Assembly (NCBI GenBank): GCA_051453625.1
Contig: JBOZIK010000001.1
Span: 294,766,488 to 294,830,487, forward strand
Direction of reading: 5' to 3'
Length of the DNA stretch: 64,000 bases
Source: Welwitschia mirabilis
Lineage: Eukaryota; Gnetophyta; Gnetopsida; Welwitschiales
The notes under the pieces are model-generated. The model was not told where the DNA came from. It saw nothing but the letters and a program-made list of their open reading frames with translations, and ran no database searches. The position numbers and the translations under genes are program-made. The first letter of the stretch is position 1. Each line of letters starts with the position of its first letter. This document shows positions 11,813 to 22,215 of this stretch, piece after piece.

Positions 11813-14450
11813 CAATTCTAAGTGCATAATTAGATTGACAGAAATCAAAATCATAAATATAATATTCAACCACAAAAATAAGTTCATCTCATTACTTGCT
11901 AAAGCTTTCATTTGACCTCCATAAGGTTTATTGTGGAAGTAGTTGTCTGATTCTTCATTTGAAACTTTTTTTATAGTCCCTTCTATTCATACTTATATCA
12001 TATCCAAAGATTAAAGTTCCAAAAATCCTATGTGAAAAATTTGCTTAGAGTCCATGTCATATTGGAAAGCAAAAATTCAAACTTCGTAAAAAGCATTCAA
12101 GTAGCAATGTAATAGTGTTTAAAAAATTAATTCCTTAAGAATTTGAATACACAAGCATGTAGGTAGATGCCTTTATGACTTCTGACTAATATAATATTAT
12201 CATCAAGAAAGATAATCACATAACACACCATTGAGATATAATTCTTAGATGAAATAATATAGCCTAAATTTGATTATAGAACTAAACAAAATAATTCACA
12301 TAAGAGCCAAGGATCCCTTTATATAACATTATGTCTTAATATAAACCTCATGTCTACTGTAATAAAGTGATAACATTTTGGTACTGCCTTTAGAGTGGAG
12401 GCATTCTTTTATTGTAAAAGTAAGTTATAAGTGAAAGTCACAGTGAGGATTGACTTTAGGACTTGACTAAAAACCTTATCTATATTTAAACCTTTTTGTT
12501 TATGGTTGTGAAGGAACTCTTATCATTTTGAAGTGCTTATATTCTTTAAGCTCAAGTATAATAAAGATCTACACTTGTTCTCTTAGATGTAGGCAAATAG
12601 TTGCTAAACCATGTTATACTTGTATTCACCTCTTTGTGTCTATACTTACATCTATTTTGATAGGTTATTACTCTAACATTCGAGACACCATGACATAAGC
12701 AATTTCCTTTTAAAAATAGAAATAATAATGAAGAGATAAAACATATATGTATAAGTGAATTGCATAAAAAGGTTAATTTAGTTCATGGCTTACAAAAGCA
12801 AGATGAGAAAATAACCCTCCTTCAAGCATGTAGTGTCCCATATAATGATAAAATACCTTCATATAAGACACTTGTAGGGCACCTTTAACCTAAAAAGTAA
12901 GGAACACATCCACTTATTCATTATAATAAGGGCTTACTTTTAATTTTTAGCATTAGCTATTTGTAGCCAAAGTTGCCTAGTAAAACATCTAAGGACTTTT
13001 CTATCCCATGAGCCAAAAGGGTCAAATTTTAGAGGCCCTAAGAAGCAATTATAGGTAGAAACCATAAAACCTACCACTATCATAGTAAGTCCTTAATGAA
13101 AATGAGAGCAAATTATTGTAAGACTAAATTAATATTATGGCCTACTTAGTTACCTTCATGTGCTTTAGAGCATCCCAAGCGTCATCCATACTTTGACAAT
13201 ATAATCATCATATAAAAATTTGAAAACAATGAATTATTTATCAAGCTTCAACACATTATTCCATATTTTACTAAAATTAAATCATTTATTACTTTCTATA
13301 TTTAGGAAAACATCCTAAGGAGAAAATAGAAATAAATAGTTACACAATTTAAAGGCTCTGAAATAGACAATTTAAAAAACTCCATAATTTAAAGTTTTTA
13401 ACTTAAAACTCTACTATTCATCTAAGAATTATGATTAGGAAATTGGGGAAAAACTTTAAAAATATAAATTCAAATTTAGCTATCCATGTCTAAGATATGA
13501 ATAAAATCAATCTATTAACATTTCAAGATTGTCATTGTTTTCTTGATTGCGACTCACTTTTTGAGTAGATACTAGAACTGTACTTTGAATAGTCATAAGG
13601 AAATGTAATTTGTGACCTTTTCTGTGTGTAAAACCCTTACTTTTATACTTTTTATACTAGTGAAATCTTTTTCATGCTTCAACTAATTACTACTCTTCCT
13701 CAAATATATGCTTCCTCCTTAGATTCGCACTTCAACCAATTGACATGCTTCCTCCACCCTCCTTGATGATCTTTCTTCTCAAACTTGCACTATGTCTACT
13801 AATGCTTCATATGATTGCTATTTTTTATCCATGCTAATTTTAAAAGATGTGATGATGTCTAGAAAATGATGATCAGATGATAAAGTCGATGGAATCACAA
13901 AGCTATCATTGTTCATGAAGCTAGAAAGAAAGGAAGAACCACATGGTATCAGTAGCAAATGCCTTCTTATTGTCAAATGCTCAAAGATTCCTATGATTAG
14001 AGTGTGAGGGACCTAGCAAATGCAGATATAAACAAGCAAGAAAAGGAAAACTGACAAACCCATATCGAAATTCAAAGTGGATACATGATAAGTTACAGGT
14101 GTTTGCCAGTAAGTCATAGGGATTTATAGCTTAGAAAACTCTAGCTTGCTTAATGAATCTAGTGAACTTAGTGAAGTTTAAATTATAGTATAAGAGTGTA
14201 AAGGTGTATATCAAAGCTCACACACTCAAAACAGTGATTAAAATATGTTCAAGTGCATGGAAAGAAAATGATTATTCCTTCTTAAATCTACCATTTATAA
14301 GACTTAAGTGACTTAACTGGCCTTTCGAATGGATTCAATTTGTGATTACAACCAAAATTAAAAATCTTATAGATCTAGTTATTGTTCAATTTCAAAGAAT
14401 TTAATAAGTGTTTAATTTATTATCCATTTATTAGTTTGATAATAAGAGCA
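11813..14450. other. Gene-free AT-rich spacer
   Basis: No family-level similarity was seen. 13,680-13,810 holds short imperfect repeats around CTTCCTC/GCTTC with no clear unit. Confidence 0.5.
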
Positions 14451-14451
14451 T

Positions 14452-15640
14452 TTTTTTTTGAAAAAAAGGTCATACATTAAGAGTAAAGAAACTATATAAC
14501 ACAAAATAGAAAAATAGTAGTAGGGAGAGAATCCCATGCTACTAAAACATCTTCTCAAAAAGGGGGCCTAAGGTCATAGCCAAAAAAAACACTAAAGTTC
14601 AACTAGACATCAGACAAAAGAAGAAACAAAAACTATTAAACCTTAGAAAACAAGAAATAGAAGATTATAATAATAGGAATGAACATAACAAATGACTAGA
14701 ACCATCTACCATAAGTCTATACTAGTTTATCCTTATTCTAGAAGTTATAGAGAGCTCTCGTCCATTTACTAGTGAGGATATCCTTTAAATCATTGGGATC
14801 TTTGGTTTTTTCTAATACTTCTTGCATATTATTCCTATTCTTATCTAGGTGCTATTAAAGCACTAGTGTTCTATGAGCTCTTTTAATCTCTTGCTAGGAG
14901 GTCCATTATTAGAGCCTTAAGATCTTGTAGTAATCTTTCTTCTTTCTTACCATTGCCACTTCATCATAATCTTAATCTAGATTAGAGTCAAACTTATCTT
15001 CATCTTCTATTTTCTCTTATTCATAACTCTTGAGGGAGGATTCTAAAGAATTCAAGGATCATTTAGCATTTCTCCTCATTTTCTTGAACTTGTTTTATTC
15101 ATATTCAGGTGATTTCCTAAAGGAATTTTCATCCTTATTTATATTTATAGAGTTATCGTCACTAATGGAGATTACTTCATAGGGTGAGCCCCTCTAACTG
15201 CTTGTCTTATTTTTACATTCTTAAAACTCCTCTGACCTCTTATGCTAGTTTCTGTAACCAAGTTACCCCCTTTGAGCTCCTCCTTAGATGGGGAACTTCT
15301 CAGAGAAAACCCTTCTTATTTCACATGCTCAGCATGCTCTGCAATCTCCTTGTTAACGTTACAAGGTTCTTGCTATGCATCTAAACTAAAGTCTACTTCC
15401 AACCTCTATCTTTGTACTAAGACAAGTTAAAATAACTCTTACTTACATTAGTTTGAATATGTGCTCTTGCTCTTTCTGTGCATTACTCTTGGAATAAAGC
15501 ATAGGATCGAGGATTAAGTGGTAGCTTGAAATTTCTCAAGAAATCAATTAATTTATAAATCAAGCTTGCATGTTTGTTTCCAAGCCTTTCCTTTAGCTTA
15601 TCTACTAAGAGGAAAGAGATATTGACTCTTTTCCTTTTAT
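14452..15640 (-). mobile_element. Unclassified A-tailed retroelement relic (minus strand)
   Basis: A T-run at about 14,451-14,459 followed by GAAAAAAAGG marks a minus-strand 3' tail. Upstream on that strand (14,700-15,640) is a region of higher GC that translates into charged, Lys/Glu/Arg-rich segments broken by many stops, compatible with a gag-like or ORF1-like protein. I could not assign the family. A phrase near 14,522-14,545 (on the minus strand GCATGGGATTCTCTCC) recurs in near-identical form at about 32,275, which suggests a shared dispersed 3' end. Confidence 0.35.
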
Positions 15641-15649
15641 GGCAGGGGA

Positions 15650-15815
15650 AAGGGGAGGGTGGGGAGGGGAAGGATGGAGCGCGGGGGGGGGGGGGGGTAN
15701 NNNNNNNNNNNNNNNNNNNNNNNNNNNNNNNNNNNNNNNNNNNNNNNNNNNNNNNNNNNNNNNNNNNNNNNNNNNNNNNNNNNNNNNNNNNNNNNNNNNG
15801 AGAGAGAGAGAGAGG
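15650..15815. repeat. Poly(G) run and (GA)n microsatellite flanking a 100-N gap
   Basis: A purine-rich tract culminates in a run of about 15 G just before the gap at 15,700. After the gap, at 15,800, the sequence resumes as pure (GA)n for about 16 bases. The gap is most likely an unassembled simple-sequence array, and its N count of exactly 100 suggests an arbitrary size. Confidence 0.85.
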
Positions 15816-16400
15816 AAAGCAATATAACCCCTTAGCTTTGAGTGGTTACTATCTTGAACTAGATACCTATCTATAAATTTTATTATTGATTACCAAGGCT
15901 TATGCAATTCTGTTAATTAATACAACCCTTTGTTATTCTTGGGGCTCTACTTTTAAAGAACCTATCCACATTTAGATACTTCACTGAAGAGGAAAAAAGA
16001 AAATCTCATTCTTTAGTGACTTGAAGTTCTTGAGTAATTAGGCCTCAAAAAATCTTGTGTCTTCTTTTTCATAACTTTAGCTTTTCATTAACTATTTCTT
16101 TAATTCTATCAAATTTTAGATCTCCGTGTAGGGAGAAAAGAGGCTTACACTTGATATCCATAATGCTTTAAGATAAATTTATTTTATATCATTTTGTGTC
16201 TACTATATGTTAATATTTAAGCCCTTCTTATTACATTTCAAGTGTAATCATTAAGTTTGTCTACTTAGTAATTCTAGAGATGCATAGTCAATCTCTAAAC
16301 TATACTATCGTTTTTTTTGATAAAATATATTTTAGTTAATTTTGTTTTGATATGGATACTTATAATTTACAAAGGGGTTTAAAAGTTGGCTTATTTTCAT
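15816..16400. other. Spacer with a T-run at the truncated edge of the gypsy element
   Basis: No coding signal. A T-run at 16,311-16,318 lies close to where the gypsy reverse transcriptase similarity ends, so a minus-strand A-tailed insertion or a deletion may have removed the rest of that element. Confidence 0.35.
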
Positions 16401-16439
16401 AAATGGAGCATGTTTCTACAATAGAACTTTAATGTTTAA

Positions 16440-16640
16440 ACTTAATGATATCCAAATTTTAAATCAACTTTTTAAAATATCTTAGCTTCCTTGAGTTAGT
16501 CAAAGATATCATCTCTTCTTGGTAATGGATACTTGTTCTTAATGATAAATGTATTTAACTATTTATAATTAATGCATAACCTAAGTATTCCATCCTTTTT
16601 CTTTTTAAACAACACTGGTGTCCCTAGTGGTGTATGTTAA
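16440..16640 (-). pseudogene. Ty3/gypsy reverse transcriptase, N-terminal half, broken
   Basis: One minus-strand frame reads PLGTPVLFKKKKDGILRL, then CINYK-stop-LNTFIIKNKYPLPRRDDIFD, then LKEAKIF-stop-KVDLKFGYH. These are RT blocks 1-3 of Ty3/gypsy elements (S-P-x-L-F-V-x-K-K-D-G, D-Y-R-x-L-N, K-Y-P-L-P-x-I-D-D, K-I-D-L-x-S-G-Y-H). Stops fall where the family has Gln (YRQLN, DQL). The polymerase box YxDD and everything after it are missing, and similarity fades below about 16,440. Confidence 0.85.
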
Positions 16641-17019
16641 GATGATTAAAACCATTTTGTAAAAGTTATTCAGGATGAATTTTTAATTCTTTCATTTCTA
16701 TAGGTGATGTTTGAATGATGGATTGGAAATTGGTTAAGTTCCTTGAATCAAATCAATAGAAAAATTAACTTCTTAAAGAGATGACATTATTATAAATACA
16801 TCAAGATAATCTTGGATTATTGGTATATCCTTCACTAAGTTTTTCTTTCTTGATGTTAGCTTATTTTAGACAAAGCATATAATTCCTTCTTAATTTCCTT
16901 CTTTATATTCTTAGCTCTAATTAAGTCTTCCACAGATGATTTGGATTAATCTTGAAAGGTTATTCTTTAACCATAATTTTCATCTCTACTTGACACTTAT
17001 CATAATTTATAAGTGTCCT

Positions 17020-17103
17020 AATTCTACATTAATTAATGCATGCTTGAAACAATATCATATTTTTCTAAGTTAATAACAATCAGTTGAATTTGGAAATATC
17101 CCT
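17020..17103 (-). pseudogene. Ty3/gypsy aspartic protease, C-terminal fragment
   Basis: The minus-strand frame QLIVINLEKYDIVSSMH matches the end of the retropepsin fold in Del/Tekay elements (usually L-I-V-L-x-x-x-x-Y-D-V-I-L-G-M-D-W-L). The catalytic D-S/T-G block was not located. Its position between gag and RT supports the call. Confidence 0.6.
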
Positions 17104-17201
17104 CACTTAGAAATAAATTAAATTTTTAGACCTATTAAATAACCTTAGTCATGACCCATTTACAAGCTCTATGCATCCCTCAATTAGAGTACAACATAAA
17201 C

Positions 17202-17228
17202 TTTCTCTTAGAATAACTCTAAGAGAAA
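17202..17228. repeat. Perfect inverted repeat, 11-bp arms, 5-base loop
   Basis: TTTCTCTTAGA (17,202-17,212), loop ATAAC, then TCTAAGAGAAA (17,218-17,228). The arms are exactly complementary. It lies in the decayed stretch upstream of the protease fragment. No U-run follows, and no function is evident. Confidence 0.9.
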
Positions 17229-17829
17229 TGACTTTTTTCATAATTAAATAAAATAATTATTTTTCTATTATCAAGTAAAGCTTTACCTTATATAAGTGAG
17301 CTTTGAAATTACTCCCCTTTATTATCTACTACCTCTTAAATTTTTTTAATTAATTACTGAACAATATGATATCCTTGAGAATTTTCTAATTATTGTTTAG
17401 CTAGCTCTTTGAAAGTAATAAATATTCTCTAATTTTATGATTTCCTTTATAATTAAAGCACTAAAAGCCATTATTATATTAATCTTGATAATGACTTGAA
17501 CTAGGATTTTGCTTAAAATTGGATATTTCTAGTTGATTAAAAATGTGACTTTAATTAGAAACATTCCATTTCCTATAGAATGTTGCATGTTTGTTTTGGT
17601 TGAAATTTTTGTTTTTGTTACTATTTCTACTAATATTATTCCAATTGAAATTAAAATTCTTATTGTAATGAGATATTTGTGGTTTATTTTTTTTAAATCT
17701 AGAACCCTTAGAAGGAATTCATTTCTTGTTTTCTTATTATCTTTATCAATTTTATTCTACTATTGTTACTTTCTCTATAGCCTTAGCTAAAGTTATAAGC
17801 TAAAATATAGATACTTTAGCAAAAACAAA

Positions 17830-18273
17830 AGAAAAAAGACTATCAATAAAGAGATTTTCTTTGGCTTCTTCATCAAGATCCATATATGGTATATATCTTA
17901 ATAATTCCATAAATTCACATTCTTGAGAAGCTATGGTCATATTAGAAGCTTATCTAAGATTGTAGATTTTAGTAATCTTTTAATGAATATAGAACCTACT
18001 AATATAACTTTTCTTAAATATGTGCTCTAACTTTACCATCTTTATTTTCCACCATAAGTTAGTTTCTCCTTGTAACATGTAGATAGCTAAAGAAGCTTTT
18101 TCATATTCATCATATCCTATAACGCATATAACCTTTTCAATATCCCTTAGCCATGATTTTGCTTTTGATGAATGTGAACATCCTATAAAATTTGGTGGGT
18201 TTGACTTAATAAATGTTTGAATTAAGTTTCTCATATTTACATCCTTATTAGGTTCATTGATACCATTATGCAT
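17830..18273 (-). pseudogene. Ty3/gypsy gag (retrotrans_gag domain), broken
   Basis: An uninterrupted 97-codon frame (18,273 to 17,980) contains IKSNPPNFIGCSHSSKAKSW followed by LRDIEKVICVIGY and YMLQGETNLWW. This is the plant gypsy gag core (P-P-x-F-x-G... W-L-x-x-I-E-K-I-F... L-x-G-x-A-x-x-W-W). After a frame change the domain continues as NMTIASQECEFMELLRYIPY, matching the conserved M-T-V-x-E-Y-E-x-x-F-x-x-L-x-R-F-x-P block. A CCHC zinc knuckle was not seen further on. It is the best-preserved piece of this element. Confidence 0.85.
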
Positions 18274-18900
18274 TTATGGGTTTTGACCTTGATTTATTAT
18301 TTATAATAGAAACTACATGAACATAATCATTAATGCCTTTTAATGAAGGGTGATGAGAGGTTAATTTCCATCATTATTTTGTTGATTATTCCTCGAGTTA
18401 TCTTGATGTTGATTAGTTGGTGTAACTAAACTAGCCTCAAGGATTAATTAAAAACAATGAGTCATCTAGAAGGATTGGAAAATATTATTAGATTAGTTAA
18501 CAATATAAAAAATATTATATCAAATGCTAAAGTTAACATAATATTAATAAAGATTATGTTATAACCATTTGGTAATTAGTTTAAACTAAATGATCAAGTT
18601 AATACCCATTTCTTACTTATAAAAGAATTTATTTTGTTAGGCTCATAAATTACTAGTAGGGGTTATACTTTAAGATTGTGTGATCACATAATTAGAAATC
18701 TTAGGAGGAATTATACAATTGATCATGTAGTTAATATAAATTAGTTTAAGGTTTGATTTCTATTAAGGGTATATAAATTATGGTATATTTCTTTATGTTT
18801 TTCTTAAAATGATCAAGCTCTATAAGCTATCATATGAAATTATGGGTTTTATGAGTAATGATCATTATCCCTATCTATAAGGAAATAAAGTTTTTAGAGA
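18274..18900. other. Gypsy leader between minisatellite and gag
   Basis: AT-rich, with no clear frame. A purine/asparagine-rich minus-strand segment at 18,430-18,280 may be the start of gag. Weak copies of the 44-bp unit may extend in from 18,901. Confidence 0.45.
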
Positions 18901-20072
18901 CATGATTATGCTCTAATTATCTTCTTAAGATTACTTAAAAATTAGAATTAATATGGATATAATTAACTTAATGATTATTTAAAGACTGAGATTATCATGG
19001 ATATAATCAACTTTATGATTAACTAATCACTATGATTTTCATAGATATAATTATTTATTTACAAGGATTATCATGAGTATAGTTAATTACATGTTCTTAG
19101 GGTTAGAATACATGTAATTTACTGATCATTTATAAATTAGAAAAATTATGGGTATAGTTAAATTCATGATAATTTAAGTATNNNNNNNNNNNNNNNNNNN
19201 NNNNNNNNNNNNNNNNNNNNNNNNNNNNNNNNNNNNNNNNNNNNNNNNNNNNNNNNNNNNNNNNNNNNNNNNNNNNNNNNNNNNNNNNNNNNNNNNNNNN
19301 NNNNNNNNNNNNNNNNNNNNNNNNNNNNNNNNNNNNNNNNNNNNNNNNNNNNNNNNNNNNNNNNNNNNNNNNNNNNNNNNNNNNNNNNNNNNNNNNNNNN
19401 NNNNNNNNNNNNNNNNNNNNNNNNNNNNNNNNNNNNNNNNNNNNNNNNNNNNNNNNNNNNNNNNNNNNNNNNNNNNNNNNNNNNNNNNNNNNNNNNNNNN
19501 NNNNNNNNNNNNNNNNNNNNNNNNNNNNNNNNNNNNNNNNNNNNNNNNNNNNNNNNNNNNNNNNNNNNNNNNNNNNNNNNNNNNNNNNNNNNNNNNNNNN
19601 NNNNNNNNNNNNNNNNNNNNNNNNNNNNNNNNNNNNNNNNNNNNNNNNNNNNNNNNNNNNNNNNNNNNNNNNNNNNNNNNNNNNNNNNNNNNNNNNNNNN
19701 NNNNNNNNNNNNNNNNNNNNNNNNNNNNNNNNNNNNNNNNNNNNNNNNNNNNNNNNNAATTTAAGGATTAGAATTATTAAAAATATGATTCACATCATGT
19801 TTGCTTAGGAAATGGGGATATAGATATAATTAACTTTAAGATGATTCACAAAATAGGTTTATAATGGGTATAATTAACTTCATGATTGTTAAATAATTAG
19901 AATAATTATAAGTATACTTAATTTTATAATTATTTGTAACTTAGAATCTTCATGAGTATAATTAATTTTATAATTACTTAAAGAATTTATAATTATATGA
20001 ATATAATTTATTTTTTAGTTATTTTGAAATTAGGTTTATAATGGACATCATTAAATTTATTCTCAAGTAATT
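18901..20072. repeat. 44-bp minisatellite in the gypsy leader, split by a 576-N gap
   Basis: Successive units are 44 bases long (one is 45), for example those starting at about 18,946 and the four in a row after the gap from about 19,850. Each has the form of a TNATNATGGGTATAATTAA core, then TTNATGATTATTTAA and an ending (A)TTAG. Roughly six units precede the gap (19,182-19,757) and about seven follow. Units are diverged from one another, so the array is old or was diverse when inserted. It lies between the primer site and gag. Confidence 0.85.
19182..19757. other. Assembly gap (576 N) inside the 44-bp array
   Basis: Repeat units with the same phase character flank both sides, so the missing sequence is probably more of the array. 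If the size is real it would hold about 13 units. Confidence 0.9.
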
Positions 20073-20094
20073 AACATAAACATGATTTAAATTA

Positions 20095-20112
20095 ACCTAG
20101 GCTTTGATACCA
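20095..20112 (-). promoter_or_regulatory. Primer binding site for initiator tRNA-Met
   Basis: On the minus strand, TGGTATCAAAGCCTAGGT follows the LTR end after three bases. TGGTATCAGAGC is the standard sequence complementary to the 3' end of tRNA-iMet in plant retrotransposons. Here G-to-A change has altered one position. Confidence 0.85.
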
Positions 20113-20115
20113 TTG

Positions 20116-20590
20116 TGTCACAACCTTATTTTAATTACCCTACTTAAGGCAAAAAATTAGATAATATTATTAACTAACATGCATATTGGAACCTGGGATC
20201 AATTTCTACTTAGGTATTATTAAAAAATTATTATATTATTAAATAACATAATCACTTCTTAATTATATATCATTTTGTTTTATAGACAATAATGATGTGA
20301 AAATTATATCCTATATCTATTTCTAATGTTTTCCCCCATCACATAAAGATATCTTGTATAAAGTTAATGGGATCTTATCTTGTTTTATCACATACATGGA
20401 TATGTTTTATGATAGTGCCTAACCAATCTAATATATCATTATAAGCCCCATTAATGATATTCTAACTTGATATCTAATAATCCTTTAGATGTCACTTGGT
20501 TCTACTTCATTTTCTAGATTACACAAACATGGCTGAGCTGAACTTCATAGGTGTAGACTTTAACTCGATATATCTCTAATATAGGTAACA
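20116..20590 (-). repeat. 5' LTR of the Del/Tekay-like element (475 bp)
   Basis: On the minus strand it begins TGTTACCTATATTAG (20,590) and ends AAGGTTGTGACA (20,116), with canonical TG...CA ends and the primer site three bases beyond. The matching 3' LTR was not found in the window, so the outer end at 20,590 is inferred from the TG dinucleotide and from the abrupt change to CACTA-type sequence. Confidence 0.7.
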
Positions 20591-21250
20591 GGAATAATAC
20601 AATAAAAATGACCTATTATGATGGCTAAAAATTGTCAATAAATTATTTCAATAACAATTTAAACTATTGTTATAGGTTTTATTATTAATGTTTTATGATG
20701 TTTTTAAACTATCATAAATTTTGATAAGTGGCTTTCATAAACAATAATAATTATAATAGTTAAAAACTATCATTAAAAATAAGTTAATCCATCATTATAT
20801 TTACTTTTTTAATGGCTTTTACTAGTCAAAATTTAAATTTTTTAATGATGGATTTTTGTTGTCATTAAAATAGGAGTTCTATGACAGCTTTTAGCCATAA
20901 CTAAAGTTAAATTGCATGACAATTTTTAGCTTTCATTATAATAAAATTNNNNNNNNNNNNNNNNNNNNNNNNNNNNNNNNNNNNNNNNNNNNNNNNNNNN
21001 NNNNNNNNNNNNNNNNNNNNNNNNNNNNNNNNNNNNNNNNNNNNNNNNAAAATTCTATGATAACTTTTAGTCATCATAAAATTTCACATTAATGAAAGAT
21101 AAAAGCTATCATAAAAGTGGTTAATAACTTTGCATTAACTATGTCTAAAAGATGTCATTAGTGTTGAATTAGATTACAACTAAAATTCATCATAATTGCT
21201 AATCTTAATGATGGCTAAAAGTAGTTATTAGTGTGGAAGTAAAGCATAAA
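20591..21250. repeat. CACTA-type terminal region with many short inverted repeats
   Basis: From about 20,598 the plus strand reads TACAATAAAAATGACC and then ATGATGGCTAAAAATTGTCA. This resembles the ends of plant CACTA elements (CACTACAA-like terminus followed by GACGGCTAAAA/TTTTAGCCGTC subterminal repeats) after C-to-T decay. The phrase GATGGCTAAAA or its complement, and related TATCATAAA/TTTATGATA variants, recur at least ten times up to 21,235 in both orientations. A 100-N gap lies at 20,949-21,048. The terminal CACTA itself is not intact. Confidence 0.55.
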
Positions 21251-21299
21251 AAAATTGAATGAGTATTGGATTATATATTCAAAACATTCAGAACAAGAT

Positions 21300-22215
21300 T
21301 ATTTTGTTAAGAAAACGTGTTCATGATTTTTTAATAACTTGCATGTAATACTAAAATATTTGACATTTATTTCTTGATATTTTCATACTATGTTCATGAA
21401 TTTGTACACTGGTAGTATTTCTTGAAATCACTTCTGCATGTGCAGCTTTGAATTCTATTAGCATTGAATGCAAAAAAAGGAAAATTAATATTGATGCAAG
21501 TGAAGATTTAAAGAATAAATAGTGACAAACTTTTAATAAGTTAATAAATACAATTAACTATTCTCTGATATGAAATGAGTTGGCCTCTACCTTCTTTGAT
21601 TTACTCTTGAAGATCCAACATCTTCCAAGATAATAAGTAAATCATGATTGTCTAAATTACACTCCAACATAAGTAGTTCTAGTTATCAACAAGTAAATTA
21701 TGCATTACCTTGTGAAAACATGACTTTGAATGCATTTTTTCCTTCCTTCTTTTCTAGCACTAAATTTAGACAAACATGTTTATGATTTTTAATAACTTGC
21801 ATATGACATTAAAATATCTAACATTTATGTTTTAATATTTTCATATTATGTTCATGAATTTGTATAGTGGTGGTTTTTTCTTAAAAGTAATTTTGCGTGT
21901 GTAGCTTTGAATACTATTAGCATTGAATGAAATAAAAAAATTAATATTGATACATATGTAGGTTAAAAAAAAAAAGAGATGATGAAAAAATTTTGAGAAA
22001 TCAAAAGTTAAAATAAATATAAATAAATATTCTCTAAAATGAAATTAATTGGTATTTACCTCCTTTGATTTACTCTTGACAGATCCAACATCTTCCATGG
22101 CAATAAGTAAATCATGATTGTGTAAAATATACTCTGAATTAAGCAATTCTATCTATCAACAAGTAAATCATGAATCATCTTATGAGAACATAATGTTGAA
22201 TGCAATTTTCTTTCT
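21300..22215. repeat. Tandem direct duplication, about 459-bp period, two copies
   Basis: Copies at about 21,300-21,758 and 21,759-22,215 share long blocks in the same order: TTAATAACTTGCAT, TATGTTCATGAATTTGTA, AGCTTTGAATNCTATTAGCA, TTTGATTTACTCTTGA, ATCCAACATCTTCCA and AATAAGTAAATCATGATTGT. They differ by about one base in ten plus indels. On the minus strand each copy includes a possible exon end with a GTAG/GTAAA donor after the AAAGAAGG/AAAGGAGG block. It lies inside the presumed CACTA element. Confidence 0.88.

Larger units (their letters stand above)
16400..20590 (-). mobile_element. Ty3/gypsy retrotransposon, Del/Tekay-like chromovirus, 5' half only
   Basis: Read on the minus strand the parts are in proper order: LTR (20,590-20,116), tRNA-Met primer site (20,112-20,095), a long leader filled by a 44-bp tandem repeat, gag (18,273-17,830), aspartic protease (about 17,103-17,020) and the first half of reverse transcriptase (16,640-16,440). 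The LTR terminus TTGTGACA, a short spacer and TGGTATCAAAGC follow the Del/Tekay pattern. RNase H, integrase, chromodomain and the 3' LTR were not found downstream, so the copy is truncated. It cannot transpose: every domain carries stops or frameshifts. Confidence 0.82.

Noticed and set aside
14700-15640. Possible endogenous pararetrovirus coat/ORF fragment
   Set aside because: Charged, coiled-coil-like translations suggested it, but no zinc knuckle, protease, RT or movement-protein motif was seen, and an A-tail at the end fits a non-LTR element better.
18901-20072. CRISPR-like array
   Set aside because: The 44-bp units are contiguous diverged tandem repeats without spacers, in a plant retrotransposon.
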